Source: Aeromicrobium sp. Root236 (lineage in GTDB: Bacteria > Actinomycetota > Actinomycetes > Propionibacteriales > Nocardioidaceae). Taken from it: a stretch of 64,000 nucleotides of DNA. A program made the translations under genes and the position numbers. The notes under the pieces are model-generated. The model searched no databases. It saw nothing but the letters and a program-made list of their open reading frames with translations, and was not told the origin of the DNA. Below are positions 37,429-53,267 of this stretch, piece by piece (the stretch's first letter is position 1; every line of letters begins with the position of its first letter). The stretch lies in the NCBI RefSeq assembly GCF_001428805.1, contig NZ_LMIS01000001.1:1476976-1540975 (forward strand). The letters run 5' to 3'.

Positions 37429-38386
37429 GATCCGCGGCATCAACAAGTTCTTCGGCGACTTCGTCGCCCTGGAGGACATCAACCTGACGATCCCCAGCGG
37501 ACAGCTCACGGCACTCCTCGGCCCCAGTGGTGGCGGCAAGTCGACGCTGCTGCGCATCATCGCCGGGCTGGAGTCGTCCGACAGCGGGACGGTCGAGATC
37601 GAGGGCGTGGACACCACGAACGTACCGGCGCAGAAGCGCAACGTCGGCTTCGTGTTCCAGCACTACGCCGCGTTCAAGCACATGACGGTCGCCAAGAACA
37701 TCGCGTTCGGCCTCGAGATCCGCAAGCGTCCCAAGGACGAGGTCAAGGACCGCGTCCAGGAGCTGCTCAAGCTCGTGCACCTCGAGCAGTGGTCCGACCG
37801 CCTGCCGTCACAGCTCTCCGGCGGTCAGCGCCAGCGCATGGCCCTCGCCCGTGCCCTCGCGATCGAGCCCAGCGTGCTGCTGCTCGACGAGCCGTTCGGC
37901 GCCCTCGACGCCAAGGTCCGCAAGGAGCTGCGCGACTGGCTGCGCCGCCTCCACGACGAGGTGCACGTGACGACGGTGTTCGTGACGCACGACCAGGAGG
38001 AGGCGCTGGAGGTCTCCGACAGCCTTGTCGTGATCAACGAGGGCCGCATCGAGCAGATCGGCTCCCCCGACGACCTGTACGACCGGCCGGCCAGCGACTT
38101 CGTGCTGTCGTTCCTCGGCCCCGTCACCCGACTCGGCGATCACCTCATCCGCCCGCACGACATCGAGATCTCGCGCTACGAGCAGGCCGCGACCGCGAGC
38201 GGCCGGATCACGCGATGGACGCGAGTCGGCTTCGAGATCCGTCTCGAGGTGACGCCCGACGACAAGCTGCACCCCGACCCGATCCAGGTCGTGGTGACCC
38301 GGGCGGAGGCGACGGCGCTCGGCCTCCACGAAGGCGACCAGGTGTGGCTGCGGCCGCAGGCCGGTGTCGAGCCGGTCAGTCGCTGA
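37418..38386 (+). CDS. cysA: Sulfate ABC transporter ATPase CysA
   Basis: The 322-residue ATPase has Walker [10 protein letters not shown] at residues 35-43, signature [16 protein letters not shown], Walker [14 protein letters not shown] and switch His in [12 protein letters not shown]-terminal TOBE-like region ([15 protein letters not shown]) follows. Its 3' end overlaps the convergent MFS gene by 11 bases, so no terminator separates them. Confidence 0.93.
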   Translation: MGIEIRGINKFFGDFVALEDINLTIPSGQLTALLGPSGGGKSTLLRIIAGLESSDSGTVEIEGVDTTNVPAQKRNVGFVFQHYAAFKHMTVAKNIAFGLEIRKRPKDEVKDRVQELLKLVHLEQWSDRLPSQLSGGQRQRMALARALAIEPSVLLLDEPFGALDAKVRKELRDWLRRLHDEVHVTTVFVTHDQEEALEVSDSLVVINEGRIEQIGSPDDLYDRPASDFVLSFLGPVTRLGDHLIRPHDIEISRYEQAATASGRITRWTRVGFEIRLEVTPDDKLHPDPIQVVVTRAEATALGLHEGDQVWLRPQAGVEPVSR

Positions 38387-39581
38387 CGGAGCGGCGCTGC
38401 GCGGCGACGCCGACGGCGAAGATCGCGACGCCCGCGACCGCGAGGCCGGCACCGACGAGGCTCGACGCCCGGTAGCCGTAGCCCGCGGCGATCGCGACCG
38501 AGCCGAGCCAGGCGCCCAGGCCGTTGGCGATGTTGAGCGCTGAGTGGTTGAGCGCCGCGCCGAGCATCTGCGCGTCGCCGGCGGCATGCATCAGGCGCAC
38601 CTGAAGGTTGATCGCCACGATCGAGCTGATCAAGGCCACCGTGAAGACGAGGATCATCGCCGGCAGGACGTGCGGTGCGGCGAAGAAGAACGCGACGAGG
38701 GCGATCGCCGTGGCGACGAAGCCGTAGAGGATCGAGCGCTCGACGTTCCAGTCGGCGAGCACACCCGCGGCCCAGGAGCCGAGGACCGAGCCGATGCCGA
38801 ACGCCAGGGCGAACCAGGGGATCCACGACTCGGACTGGTCGGCGACCTTGGTGACCAGCGGCGCGATGTAGCTGTACATCGCGAACAGCCCGCCGAAGCC
38901 GACCATGCCGGCCGAGACCGCGTAGAGCACCTGCGGACGCTTGAGCGCGGCCAGCTCGCCGCGCAGCGAGGCGTCGGTGTTGGCCGGCGAGTGCGGGACG
39001 AACGCATAGATCATGAGCGCCGTGGCGATCGTGATGGCGAGGACGACCCAGTAGGCACTGCGCCACCCGAGGTGCTGACCGAGAGCCGTGCTGGCCGGCA
39101 CGCCGACCACGGTCGCGACCGACAGCCCGAGCATGACCGAGCTGACGGCCCGGCCCTTGTACTCCGGGCGTACGAGCGACGCGGCGAGGAGGGAGGCGAC
39201 GCCGAAGTAGGCGCCGTGCGGCAGACCGGCGACGAAGCGGGCGAGCATCACGGGCAGGTAGCCGCTGGCCATCGCCGTGATGGCGTTGCCGACGCCGAGC
39301 GCCAGGATCAGGCCGATCGCCAGCTCGCGCTTGGGCAGCCGGGCGCCGAGGGAGACGATGATCGGTGCGCCGACGACGACCCCGAAGGCGTACGCCGTGA
39401 TGATGTGGCCGGTCGTCGCGTTGGACCGGTGGATGCCGTCGGCGATCTCCTCGAGCAGCCCCATCGTCATGAACTCGGTCGTCCCGATCGCGAAACCACC
39501 GAGGGCAAGCGCCAGCAGCGCCAGGGACACGTGCTTGGTGCGTGTCCTGGTCACGGGCGTCGTCTCGAGGGTGCTCACCAC
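38376..39581 (-). CDS. MFS exporter (AraJ/DHA1 family)
   Basis: The 401-residue transporter has about twelve helices. [20 protein letters not shown] and [20 protein letters not shown] are typical of AraJ-like (COG2814) sugar, purine or drug efflux proteins. The start is GTG at 39579-39581, with a second GTG next to it. Cargo is unknown. Confidence 0.9.
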   Translation of the reverse strand: MVSTLETTPVTRTRTKHVSLALLALALGGFAIGTTEFMTMGLLEEIADGIHRSNATTGHIITAYAFGVVVGAPIIVSLGARLPKRELAIGLILALGVGNAITAMASGYLPVMLARFVAGLPHGAYFGVASLLAASLVRPEYKGRAVSSVMLGLSVATVVGVPASTALGQHLGWRSAYWVVLAITIATALMIYAFVPHSPANTDASLRGELAALKRPQVLYAVSAGMVGFGGLFAMYSYIAPLVTKVADQSESWIPWFALAFGIGSVLGSWAAGVLADWNVERSILYGFVATAIALVAFFFAAPHVLPAMILVFTVALISSIVAINLQVRLMHAAGDAQMLGAALNHSALNIANGLGAWLGSVAIAAGYGYRASSLVGAGLAVAGVAIFAVGVAAQRRSVSD

Positions 39582-39679
39582 ACGTACAAGTCTCCCAGCG
39601 GGTCCGGTTGTTCCACGAATCGAGACGGTGTGCGTCCCCTCACGCCCTTCTGTGGGTGGCGGCTGCGACGCTGTCCCGT

Positions 39680-40855
39680 ATGCACGCGATCTCCGACGCC
39701 CAGCGGCGAGCCCGGCTGGGCCGGCGTCACGCGCTCGCGGCCGAGCACCGCGCGGACACGGTCGTCGATGCCGCCTGGGCCGTGGTCGCGCTGCACGGCA
39801 CCGACCCGGCGACGACCGTTCTGTCGGCCCTCGCTCGCACCCGCCAGGCCGCGCCGGCCGACGTCGAGCAGGCGCTCTACGACGACCGCAGCCTGGTGCG
39901 CGTGCTGTCGATGCGGCGCACGGTGTTCGCGGTCCCTCGCGAGGTCGCTCCCGTATGCCTCGCCGGCGCCTCCGACATCGTGGCCGCCGAGCAGCGCAGG
40001 CTGCTGCTCAAGGCCCTCGCCGAGGCCGGGATCACCGGTGACCTCGACGACTGGGTCGCCCGGGCCGAGCAGACGGCGCTGGCGGCGATCGAGGCAGCCG
40101 GCGAGGTCACCAGCACCGAGCTCTCGCAGGCCGACCCGGTCCTGGCCACCCGCGTCCAGCTCGGCAGCGGCAAGTTCGTGGCCACCCCGACCGTCGCGAG
40201 CCGGCTCCTGACCCTGCTGTCGGCCGAGGGCAGCGTCGTGCGCACGCGTCCGCGTGGCACGTGGACGTCGACGCAGTTCCGGTGGGCCGCCATGTCGTCG
40301 TGGTGCGACCTCGGCGAACGACCGGACGCGGTCAGCGCCAGCACCGAGCTAGCCCGGCTCTGGTTGCAGTCCTACGGCCCGGCGACGCTCGACGACCTGC
40401 AGTGGTGGACCGGCTGGACCAAGACCCGCACGCGCGCAGCCGTGGCGCCGCTCGACACCGTCGAGGTCGAGCTCGACGACCGTCCGGGACTCGTCCTGGC
40501 CGACGACACCGACCCGGTCGAGCCACCCGCGCCGTGGGTCGCGCTGCTGCCGGCCCTCGACCCGTCGGCGATGGGGTGGAAGCACCGCGACTTCGTGCTC
40601 GGACCCCACCGCGAGCGACTGTTCGACGTCAACGGCAACGCCGGCCCCACGGTGTGGGTCGACGGCCGCATCGTCGGAGGCTGGGCCCAGCGCGACGACG
40701 GCGAGGTGGCGTTCGCCCTCCTCCAGGACGTCGGCGCCGAGGCGACCACCGCCGTCGAGCAGGCCGCTGCGGACCTGACGGCGATGCTCGGCGACGTACG
40801 CCTCAAGGCCCGCGCGCGGGGGTGGACGCTGGTCGAGAAGGACCTCAGGGCTTGA
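39680..40855 (+). CDS. Winged-helix DNA-binding domain protein (HTH_42 family)
   Basis: The 391-residue protein belongs to the HTH_42/AlkZ-YcaQ group, some of which are DNA glycosylases for bulky lesions and crosslinks. Seen: AWAVVALHGTDPATTVLSAL near residue 40, DDRSLVRVLSMRRTVFAVPR, and a C-terminal WVDGRIVGGWAQRDDG. Known active members carry a Gln-x-Gln type motif; here the corresponding stretch reads LHGTDP, so activity is uncertain. It overlaps the convergent TetR gene by 11 bases. Confidence 0.8.
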   Translation: MHAISDAQRRARLGRRHALAAEHRADTVVDAAWAVVALHGTDPATTVLSALARTRQAAPADVEQALYDDRSLVRVLSMRRTVFAVPREVAPVCLAGASDIVAAEQRRLLLKALAEAGITGDLDDWVARAEQTALAAIEAAGEVTSTELSQADPVLATRVQLGSGKFVATPTVASRLLTLLSAEGSVVRTRPRGTWTSTQFRWAAMSSWCDLGERPDAVSASTELARLWLQSYGPATLDDLQWWTGWTKTRTRAAVAPLDTVEVELDDRPGLVLADDTDPVEPPAPWVALLPALDPSAMGWKHRDFVLGPHRERLFDVNGNAGPTVWVDGRIVGGWAQRDDGEVAFALLQDVGAEATTAVEQAAADLTAMLGDVRLKARARGWTLVEKDLRA

Positions 40856-41402
40856 CGGCGTCGCGGATCAGGACGCGGAGCTCCGCGGCCACGGCTTCGA
40901 GCGGCTCCGGACTCCGCTGGCTCCGTGCCATCACGACGGCACCCTCGAGGCTGCCCACGATGAGCCAGGCGAGCCGCTCCGCGCGTTGGGGTGCGACCCC
41001 GTCGCGCCGCAGGACCGGCACGAGCATGCCCTGCCAGGTCTTGAAGATCGCGCTCGCCGGTCCGGCCGTGGCGACGTCCTCGGTCGCGACGGCGAGCACC
41101 GGACAGCTGGCCTCGTAGTCGCTCCTGGCCAGGAACTCGCGCCAGTTGGCGATGAACGCGTCGAGCGCCGCGAGCGCACCACCCTCGCCGGCTCTGGCCA
41201 GCACCTTCTCGACGCGACTGGAGACCCAGCCCACGGCCTCCTCGACCAGCTGGTCCTTGCCGCCCGGGAAGTAGTGATAGGTCGATCCGAGCGGAGCGCC
41301 GGTGAACTTCGCCAGCTCGCGCACGCTGGTCGCGCCGACGCCGCGCTCGCCGATCAGCTGCGCTGCTCCGGCGACCATCTTGGTGCGGGGATCGAGAGGC
41401 AT
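40845..41402 (-). CDS. TetR-family repressor (LmrA/YxaF-like)
   Basis: The 185-residue regulator has the HTH GATSVRELAKFTGAPLGSTY followed by HYFPGGKDQLVEEAVG, the LmrA/YxaF pattern. It is divergent from the alpha/beta-hydrolase gene across 54 bases. Two similar palindromes in that gap mark it as the likely repressor of both genes. Confidence 0.93.
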   Translation of the reverse strand: MPLDPRTKMVAGAAQLIGERGVGATSVRELAKFTGAPLGSTYHYFPGGKDQLVEEAVGWVSSRVEKVLARAGEGGALAALDAFIANWREFLARSDYEASCPVLAVATEDVATAGPASAIFKTWQGMLVPVLRRDGVAPQRAERLAWLIVGSLEGAVVMARSQRSPEPLEAVAAELRVLIRDAVKP

Positions 41403-41423
41403 GGGGCCAGCATAGCTCCTTGA

Positions 41424-41441
41424 CTATGACAGTCGTCATAG
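41424..41441. promoter_or_regulatory. TetR operator O1
   Basis: CTATGAC and GTCATAG form a perfect 7-base inverted repeat around AGTC (18 bases in all) in the tetR/hydrolase gap, 22 bases upstream of tetR. Confidence 0.8.
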
Positions 41442-41456
41442 CCTAGCGTCGGCACT

Positions 41457-44594
<3,138 letters not shown>

Positions 44595-44685
44595 TCACCG
44601 ACACCGCGGCTCCCAGCGTCCCCCAGTGACGGCCTCTGCGGTTCTACCCTGTGAGGCAGGTCACAGACTTCCCAGGAGGCCCACG

Positions 44686-45393
44686 ATGGCAGCACCCACC
44701 ACATCCCACAAGCTGGGCGCCGAGGCGCTCGGCACGTTCTGGCTCGTGCTCGGCGGCGTCGGCACGGCGGTCATCGCCGGCAACGAAGGCGGCGTCGGCA
44801 CCCTCGGCATCGCCCTTGCGTTCGGGCTCACGGTCCTGACCGGCGCCTACGCCTTCGGGCCGATCTCCGGCGGGCACTTCAACCCCGCCGTGACGGTCGG
44901 CCTCGCCACCGCCAAACGGTTCGACTGGAAGGACGCACCCGGCTACTTCGCGGCCCAGCTGGTGGGCGCGACGATCGCCGGCGGCGTCCTGTACGTCATC
45001 GCGTCCGGCACGGACGGCTTTGACGCGAAGGCCACCGGATTCGGCACCAACGGCTACGGCGACCACTCCCCCGGCGGCTACAGCCTCCTGGCGGTCATCA
45101 TCACCGAGATCGTGCTGACGGCGTTCTTCCTCTACGTGATCTTCGGGGCGACGGCCAAGCGGGCGGCCGTGGGCTTCTCCGGCCTGGCGATCGGCCTGGC
45201 CCTGACCCTGATCCACCTGATCTCGATCCCGATCGACGGCACCTCGGTCAACCCGGCACGTTCGCTGGGAGTCGCCTGGTTCGCCGGGGGCGATCCGCTC
45301 AAGCAGGTCTGGGTGTTCATCCTCGCGCCGGTCATCGGAGCCGCCATCGCCGGCGTCACGCACGCCATGATCGTCGGCGAGGACTCCGACTGA
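44686..45393 (+). CDS. Aquaporin Z-type water channel
   Basis: The 235-residue MIP-family channel has two half-helix NPA motifs, GHFNPAVTVGLA and GTSVNPARSLGVAW, and six membrane helices. The aromatic and His filter positions look like AqpZ rather than GlpF. The ATG has AGGAGG seven bases upstream. It is divergent from icd and convergent with katG, with a perfect terminator at its end. Confidence 0.93.
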   Translation: MAAPTTSHKLGAEALGTFWLVLGGVGTAVIAGNEGGVGTLGIALAFGLTVLTGAYAFGPISGGHFNPAVTVGLATAKRFDWKDAPGYFAAQLVGATIAGGVLYVIASGTDGFDAKATGFGTNGYGDHSPGGYSLLAVIITEIVLTAFFLYVIFGATAKRAAVGFSGLAIGLALTLIHLISIPIDGTSVNPARSLGVAWFAGGDPLKQVWVFILAPVIGAAIAGVTHAMIVGEDSD

Positions 45394-45397
45394 CCAC

Positions 45398-45448
45398 CCG
45401 TACGACGAGGGGCCCGGGACGCGACATCCCGGGCCCCTCGTCGTACGG
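45398..45448. terminator. Perfect 22-base bidirectional terminator between the aquaporin gene and katG
   Basis: The arm at 45398-45419 (starts CCGTACGACGAGGGGCCC) and its exact complement at 45427-45448 enclose a seven-base loop. It lies five bases after the aquaporin stop and one base before the katG stop, serving both converging genes. There is no U-tract, as is common in high-GC actinobacteria. Confidence 0.85.
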
Positions 45449-45449
45449 C

Positions 45450-48115
<2,666 letters not shown>

Positions 48116-48128
48116 GGCGCCATGCAAT

Positions 48129-48152
48129 CACCTTTTCTGGAATCATTCAAGA
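48129..48152 (-). promoter_or_regulatory. FurA box at the furA-katG promoter
   Basis: On the minus strand the sequence TTGAATGATTCCAGAAAAGG stands 13-36 bases upstream of furA. It contains the imperfect palindrome TCTGGAATCATTCAAGA (48136-48152) and closely resembles, from memory, the AT-rich FurA operator of mycobacteria and streptomycetes. The site overlaps the likely promoter. Confidence 0.8.
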
Positions 48153-48252
48153 ATGTGTCCGTGAACTGCTCGTGAACGCAGGGTCGGGTGCCCCGGCCCC
48201 GGTGAGCGTGCGCTAGTTTCGAAAGGAACCCCAGCCTCAAGGAGCACCTCTC

Positions 48253-49242
48253 GTGAGCACTACCCCCGTCAAGGTCGCCGTCACCGGCGCCGCCGGCCAG
48301 ATCGGCTACAGCCTCCTCTTCCGCCTCGCCAGCGGATCCCTGCTCGGCCCCGACACCCCGATCCAGCTGCAGTTGCTCGAGATCACGCCCGCGCTCAAGG
48401 CGCTCGAAGGCGTCGTCATGGAGCTCGACGACTGCGCGTTCCCGACCCTGGCGGGCGTCGAGATCGGCGACGACGCCGAGAAGATCTTCGACGGCGTCAA
48501 CCTCGCCCTGCTCGTCGGCGCGCGCCCGCGCGGTCCGGGGATGGAGCGCGGCGACCTGCTCGAGGCCAACGGTGCGATCTTCACGGCACAGGGCAAGGCC
48601 CTCAACGCCGTCGCCGCCGACGACGTACGCATCGGTGTCACCGGCAACCCGGCCAACACCAACGCGCTCATCGCGATGTCCAACGCGCCCGACATCCCCA
48701 ACGAGCGCTTCAGCGCCCTGACCCGCCTCGACCACAACCGGGCGATCTCGCAGCTCGCGGCCAAGACCGGCGCCTCGGTCACCGACATCAAGAAGATGAC
48801 GATCTGGGGCAACCACTCCGCGACCCAGTACCCCGACATCTTCCACGCCGAGATCGCCGGCAAGAACGCCGCCGAGACCGTGGGCGACCAGGCCTGGATC
48901 GAGAACGACTTCATCCCGACCGTCGCCAAGCGCGGCGCCGCGATCATCGAGGCGCGTGGCTCCTCGTCGGCAGCATCCGCCGCTTCGGCGACGATCGACG
49001 CCGCCCGTGACTGGCTGCACGGCACGCCCGAGGGCGACTGGGCGTCGATGGCGGTCGTCTCCGACGGCTCGTACGACGTCCCCGAGGGTCTGATCTACTC
49101 GTTCCCCGTCACGACCAAGGACGGCGACTGGGAGATCGTCCAGGGTCTCGAGATCGACGAGTTCTCACGCGGTCGCATGGACGCCACCGCCGCCGAGCTC
49201 ATCGAGGAGCGCGACGCGGTCAAGGAGCTCGGCCTCATCTGA
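48253..49242 (+). CDS. mdh: Malate dehydrogenase
   Basis: The 329-residue NAD enzyme of the TCA cycle has the [17 protein letters not shown] nucleotide loop, Asp/Arg in [13 protein letters not shown] and catalytic His in [12 protein letters not shown], with the group-2 (cytosolic type) length. The start is GTG with AAGGAG upstream. It is divergent from furA across 137 bases. Confidence 0.97.
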   Translation: MSTTPVKVAVTGAAGQIGYSLLFRLASGSLLGPDTPIQLQLLEITPALKALEGVVMELDDCAFPTLAGVEIGDDAEKIFDGVNLALLVGARPRGPGMERGDLLEANGAIFTAQGKALNAVAADDVRIGVTGNPANTNALIAMSNAPDIPNERFSALTRLDHNRAISQLAAKTGASVTDIKKMTIWGNHSATQYPDIFHAEIAGKNAAETVGDQAWIENDFIPTVAKRGAAIIEARGSSSAASAASATIDAARDWLHGTPEGDWASMAVVSDGSYDVPEGLIYSFPVTTKDGDWEIVQGLEIDEFSRGRMDATAAELIEERDAVKELGLI

Positions 49243-49254
49243 GCCGACGCCCCG

Positions 49255-49313
49255 AGATTTGGCCGAGGATCCACGTCAACACCGCTCCGGCGGGTGGATC
49301 CGCGGCCATTTCT
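49255..49313. terminator. Inverted repeat between convergent mdh and the DUF3017 gene
   Basis: AGATTTGGCCGAGGATCCAC at 49255-49274 pairs with GTGGATCCGCGGCCATTTCT at 49294-49313 (17 of 20 positions). It lies 12 bases past the mdh stop and eight before the DUF3017 stop. It is a probable bidirectional terminator. Confidence 0.65.
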
Positions 49314-49320
49314 GGGTGCG

Positions 49321-49596
49321 TCAGGTGGGCTGGCCGGGGATGACGACGGCGAGCACGACGAGAGCGACGCCGAGGGTCGACATCCAGAACACGTCGAACG
49401 CCTTGCCGCGCACCCGGAGCATGCCGGTGTGGTCGATCGGCACGACGACACGCGCCAACGCGCCGACGACGAATGCGGCGCCGATGACGATGACACCGAC
49501 GCGCCACGAACCGGCGACGACGATCCCCAGACCGGCGAGCACCGCCAGCAGGTGCAGCAGGTAGAGCTGCGAGCCGCGGCTCCGCGGACCGATCAC
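49321..49596 (-). CDS. DUF3017 membrane protein
   Basis: The 91-residue protein has three hydrophobic segments ([39 protein letters not shown] and [15 protein letters not shown]). It starts at the GTG that overlaps the folD stop (GTGA). Proteins of this family follow folD in many actinobacteria. Function is unknown. Confidence 0.85.
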   Translation of the reverse strand: MIGPRSRGSQLYLLHLLAVLAGLGIVVAGSWRVGVIVIGAAFVVGALARVVVPIDHTGMLRVRGKAFDVFWMSTLGVALVVLAVVIPGQPT

Positions 49597-50444
49597 GGGT
49601 GGAGTCGCTCCGCGGTCTCCACCACGTTGGCCAGCAGCATCGCGCGGGTCATGGGCCCGACTCCCCCTGGGTTGGGCGAGATCCAGCCCGCCACCTCGTA
49701 CGCCTTGGGGTCGACGTCGCCGACGATGCCGTTGTCGTCGCGGCTCACGCCGACGTCGAGCAACGCGGCGCCGGGCTTGACCATGTCGGCCGAGATGATC
49801 CCCGGCACACCCGCAGCGGCGATCACGATGTCGGCGCGCTGCACCTCGGCGGCGAGGTCGCGCGTGCCGGTGTGGCACAGCGTGACGGTGGCGTTCTCGC
49901 TGCGGCGGGTCAACAGCAGTCCCATCGGACGGCCGACCGTGATGCCTCGGCCGACGACGACCACGTGCTGACCGGCGATCGGGACGTCGTGCCGGCGCAG
50001 GAGCTCGATGATGCCCCGCGGGGTGCAGGGCAGCGGCGCCGCCTTGCCCAGCACGAGCCAGCCGAGGTTGGTCGGGTGGAGGCCGTCGGCGTCCTTGGCC
50101 GGGTCGATCCGGCCGATCACGGCATTCTCGTCGAGTCCCTTGGGGAGCGGCAGCTGCACGATGTAGCCCGTGCACGCCGGATCGGCGTTGAGCTCGTCGA
50201 CCGCTGCCTCGACCTCGGCCTGGGTCGCCGTCTCGGGCAGGTCGATGCGCAACGACTCGATGCCGACCTGGGCGCAGTCGCGGTGCTTGCCCGCGACGTA
50301 CCACTGGCTGCCGGGGTCGTTGCCGACCAGGATCGTGCCGAGCCCGGCGGTGACGCCCCGCTCGCGGAGCGCGTCCACGCGTACGCGGAGCTCGTCCTTG
50401 ATCGCGGCCGCGACTGCCTTGCCATCCAGAATCTGCGCTGTCAC
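49593..50444 (-). CDS. folD: Methylenetetrahydrofolate dehydrogenase/cyclohydrolase
   Basis: The 283-residue bifunctional C1 enzyme has catalytic Tyr/Lys in [18 protein letters not shown]-binding [15 protein letters not shown] and the C-terminal signature [12 protein letters not shown]. It supplies 10-formyl-THF to PurN and PurH, encoded 1.3 to 3.5 kb away, opposite to PurU's action. Confidence 0.96.
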   Translation of the reverse strand: MTAQILDGKAVAAAIKDELRVRVDALRERGVTAGLGTILVGNDPGSQWYVAGKHRDCAQVGIESLRIDLPETATQAEVEAAVDELNADPACTGYIVQLPLPKGLDENAVIGRIDPAKDADGLHPTNLGWLVLGKAAPLPCTPRGIIELLRRHDVPIAGQHVVVVGRGITVGRPMGLLLTRRSENATVTLCHTGTRDLAAEVQRADIVIAAAGVPGIISADMVKPGAALLDVGVSRDDNGIVGDVDPKAYEVAGWISPNPGGVGPMTRAMLLANVVETAERLHP

Positions 50445-50507
50445 GGCACGAGTCTTTCACGACGTCGCTGCGCCGGTGCGGACCGGGCGTCCCCATAGAC
50501 TCGCTGC

Positions 50508-51155
50508 ATGGCCACCCGTGCACAGCTGTCGCAGGAACGCAGTCGCCTCCGCCGCGACGAGCTGCTCGCCGCCGCCATCGAGCTGTTCGCCGAGGGCGGC
50601 TCCCGGGCCATCACGCATCGTGCCGTCGCGGCCCGCGCTGGGTTGCCGTCGGCCACCACGACGTACTACTTCGAGTCGATCGACGAGCTCATCCGCGAGG
50701 CGCTCGGCGCCCACATCGACCAGTGGTCACGAGACCTCGAGGCGTTGGCGGCGATCGACATCGACGTGGACGTCAGCCTCGACGACGCCTCGCAGCTCAT
50801 CTCGCGGGTCTTCGCCGTGCGCGGCCCCGAGGTCGCCGCGCTCGAGCTCGCGATCTTCCTCGCGGCTGCCCGGGTGCCCGAGCTGCGCGACAACGCCGCC
50901 CGGTCGATGCAGGCCTTCGAGGACCTCGCGACCAACCTGCTGGGCCGCGTGGGCGTCAACGAGCCGGGTCCCCTCGCGGCCTCGATCGTCACGCTCATCA
51001 CCGGCACCGCGGTGCGCCGGCAGTCCGGCCTCTACACCGAGGACGAGGAAGCGCGACTCCTCGTCCTGGCGATCCGAGGGCTCGTCGCCGCACACGCGAT
51101 CGGGCCGGAGGGCGTCGACCGCACACTCGCGGATCTTCGAGAGGCGCAGGAGTGA
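50508..51155 (+). CDS. TetR-family regulator
   Basis: The 215-residue protein has the HTH GSRAITHRAVAARAGLPSAT followed by TTYYFESIDELI. Its stop overlaps the YbaK-like gene start (GTGA). It is divergent from folD across 63 bases. I saw no clear palindrome there. The target is unknown. Confidence 0.9.
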   Translation: MATRAQLSQERSRLRRDELLAAAIELFAEGGSRAITHRAVAARAGLPSATTTYYFESIDELIREALGAHIDQWSRDLEALAAIDIDVDVSLDDASQLISRVFAVRGPEVAALELAIFLAAARVPELRDNAARSMQAFEDLATNLLGRVGVNEPGPLAASIVTLITGTAVRRQSGLYTEDEEARLLVLAIRGLVAAHAIGPEGVDRTLADLREAQE

Positions 51156-51691
51156 CGCTGACCCTCGGGACGCTGACGCTGGAGCCGGTCGAGGACGACC
51201 TGCTCGCGGCACCCGTTGCGGCTGCCCTCGCCGGCGTGCCGTCCGTCGCCGCCCAGGCCCACACCGTCGCGATCGATCCCGGCCTCGCCGAGACGGCGGC
51301 CCTGACCGAGCGCTACGCGTTGGACGCCGACATGTCGGCCAACTGCGTCATCGTGCTCGGCAAGCGCGGCGGTGAGCTGCGCCCGGCGGCGTGCGTGATC
51401 CTGTCCAGCACCCGCGCGGACGTCAACGGCCTCGTCCGCCGCACGATCGACACCCGCAAGTGCTCGTTCGCGCCGCAGGACTGGGCCGTCGCCGAGACCG
51501 GCATGGAGTACGGCGGCATCACCCCGGTCGGCGTCCCCGAAGGCTGGCCGATCCTGGTCGACAGCGCCGTGACCGAGCAGCCATGGGTGCTCCTCGGCAG
51601 CGGCCTGCGCCGCTCCAAGCTCGCGCTGCCGGGAGCCTCACTCGCCGAGCTCCCGGGCGCCCAGGTGCTGGAAGGCCTCGGCCTTCGCTGA
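51152..51691 (+). CDS. YbaK/EbsC-family aminoacyl-tRNA deacylase-like protein
   Basis: The 179-residue YbaK-fold protein has the core SANCVIVLGKRGGELRPAAC, the catalytic-type Lys in DTRKCSFAPQD and GYGGIT-like substrate loop (GMEYGGITPVGVPEGWP). Related proteins hydrolyse misacylated tRNA. The start is GTG overlapping the TetR stop. The last eleven bases (GCCTTCGCTGA, including the stop) are repeated directly after it. Confidence 0.85.
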   Translation: MTLTLGTLTLEPVEDDLLAAPVAAALAGVPSVAAQAHTVAIDPGLAETAALTERYALDADMSANCVIVLGKRGGELRPAACVILSSTRADVNGLVRRTIDTRKCSFAPQDWAVAETGMEYGGITPVGVPEGWPILVDSAVTEQPWVLLGSGLRRSKLALPGASLAELPGAQVLEGLGLR

Positions 51692-51713
51692 GCCTTCGCT
51701 GACCCGCGCGCCG

Positions 51714-53267
51714 TCAGTGGAAGAAGTGGCGGGTGCCCGTCACGTACATCGTCACGCCGGCGGCCTGGGCTGCCTCGATGACGGCGTCGTCGCGGATCGA
51801 GCCGCCGGGCTGCACGATCGCGCGTACGCCACCGGCGATCAGGATCTCCGGACCGTCGGGGAACGGGAAGAACGCGTCGGAGGCGGCGACCGAGCCGGTC
51901 GCCCGTTCGGCACCGGCCCGCTCGACGGCGAGCTTGCAGGAGTCGACCCGGTTGACCTGGCCCATGCCGACGCCGACCGAGGCGCCGTCCTTGGCCAGCA
52001 GGATCGCGTTGGACTTCACGGCGCGCACCGCGGTCCAGGCGAACGCCAGATCGGCGAGCGTACGTTCGTCAGCCGGCTCCCCCGCGACGAGCGTCCAGGT
52101 CGACGGGTCGTCGCCGGGAGCATCGACGTGGTCGACGCGCTGAACCAGGACGCCGCCGCTGATGCCCCGGAACTCGATCGGGTCAGGGTGCTCGTCGGCG
52201 GGGACCCGCAGGATGCGGATGTTCTTCTTGGCCTGCAGCACCTCGAGGGCGCCGTCCTCGTAGTCGGGCGCGACGATGACCTCGGTGAAGACCTCGGCAA
52301 CCTGCTTCGCCATGGCCTCGCTGACGGGCCGGTTGACCGCGATGACGCCGCCGTAGGCCGACACCGGGTCGCACGCGTGGGCCCGGGCGTGTGCCTGGGC
52401 GACGTCCGCGCCGACCGCGATGCCGCAGGGGTTGGCGTGCTTGATGATCGCGACCGCAGGCAGCTCGAAGTCGTACGCCGCCCGGCGCGCGGCATCGGTG
52501 TCGACGTAGTTGTTGTAGGACATCTCCTTGCCGTGCAGCTGCTCGGCGGCGGCCAGGCCACCACGCCAGTGCTGGTAGAGCGCGGCCGGCTGGTGCGGGT
52601 TCTCGCCGTAGCGCAGCACCGCAGACTTGTCCCACGTCGCGCCCGTGAACTCCGGCCAGCCGTCCTCCGACGGGGCGTACGCGCTGGCGAACCACGAGGC
52701 GACCGCGACGTCGTACGCCGCGGTGTGCGCGAACGCCTGGGCGGCGAGCCGCTTGCGCTGGTCGAACGTGAACCCGCCTGCGGCGAGGGCGGCACGCACC
52801 TCGTCGTACGCCGAGGGGCTCACGACGACCGCGACGCTGGGGTGGTTCTTGGCCGCGGCTCGGACCATCGAGGGACCGCCGATGTCGATCTGCTCGACGC
52901 ACTCGTCGGGGGTCGCGCCGGACAGCACGGTGTCGCGGAACGGGTAGAGGTTGACGATCACCAGGTCGAACGGCTCGATCTCGAGCTCGGCGAGCTGCTG
53001 GACGTGGTCGTCGAGCCGCAGGTCGGCGAGGATGCCGGCGTGGACACGGGGGTGCAGCGTCTTGACCCGCCCGTCGAGGCACTCCGGGAAGCCGGTGAGC
53101 TCCTCGACCGGCGTGACGGGCACACCGGCGGACTCGATGGTCTTGGCGGTCGAGCCCGTCGACACGATCGAGACGCCGGCGGCGTGCAGGTCGCGGGCGA
53201 GGTCCTCCAGGCCGGTCTTGTCGTAGACCGAGACGAGGGCGCGCTTGAGGGGACGTACGTCTGTCAT
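51714..53267 (-). CDS. purH: AICAR transformylase/IMP cyclohydrolase
   Basis: The 517-residue bifunctional protein catalyses the last two steps of IMP synthesis. The IMP cyclohydrolase domain (1-195) has [17 protein letters not shown] and [16 protein letters not shown]. The AICAR transformylase domain has [11 protein letters not shown] and the Lys/His site, and [20 protein letters not shown]. The ATG overlaps the purN stop by four bases. Confidence 0.97.
   Translation of the reverse strand: MTDVRPLKRALVSVYDKTGLEDLARDLHAAGVSIVSTGSTAKTIESAGVPVTPVEELTGFPECLDGRVKTLHPRVHAGILADLRLDDHVQQLAELEIEPFDLVIVNLYPFRDTVLSGATPDECVEQIDIGGPSMVRAAAKNHPSVAVVVSPSAYDEVRAALAAGGFTFDQRKRLAAQAFAHTAAYDVAVASWFASAYAPSEDGWPEFTGATWDKSAVLRYGENPHQPAALYQHWRGGLAAAEQLHGKEMSYNNYVDTDAARRAAYDFELPAVAIIKHANPCGIAVGADVAQAHARAHACDPVSAYGGVIAVNRPVSEAMAKQVAEVFTEVIVAPDYEDGALEVLQAKKNIRILRVPADEHPDPIEFRGISGGVLVQRVDHVDAPGDDPSTWTLVAGEPADERTLADLAFAWTAVRAVKSNAILLAKDGASVGVGMGQVNRVDSCKLAVERAGAERATGSVAASDAFFPFPDGPEILIAGGVRAIVQPGGSIRDDAVIEAAQAAGVTMYVTGTRHFFH

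Noticed and set aside
51692..51713. A terminator between the YbaK-like gene and purH
   Set aside because: The 22-base gap contains a direct repeat but no stable inverted repeat.
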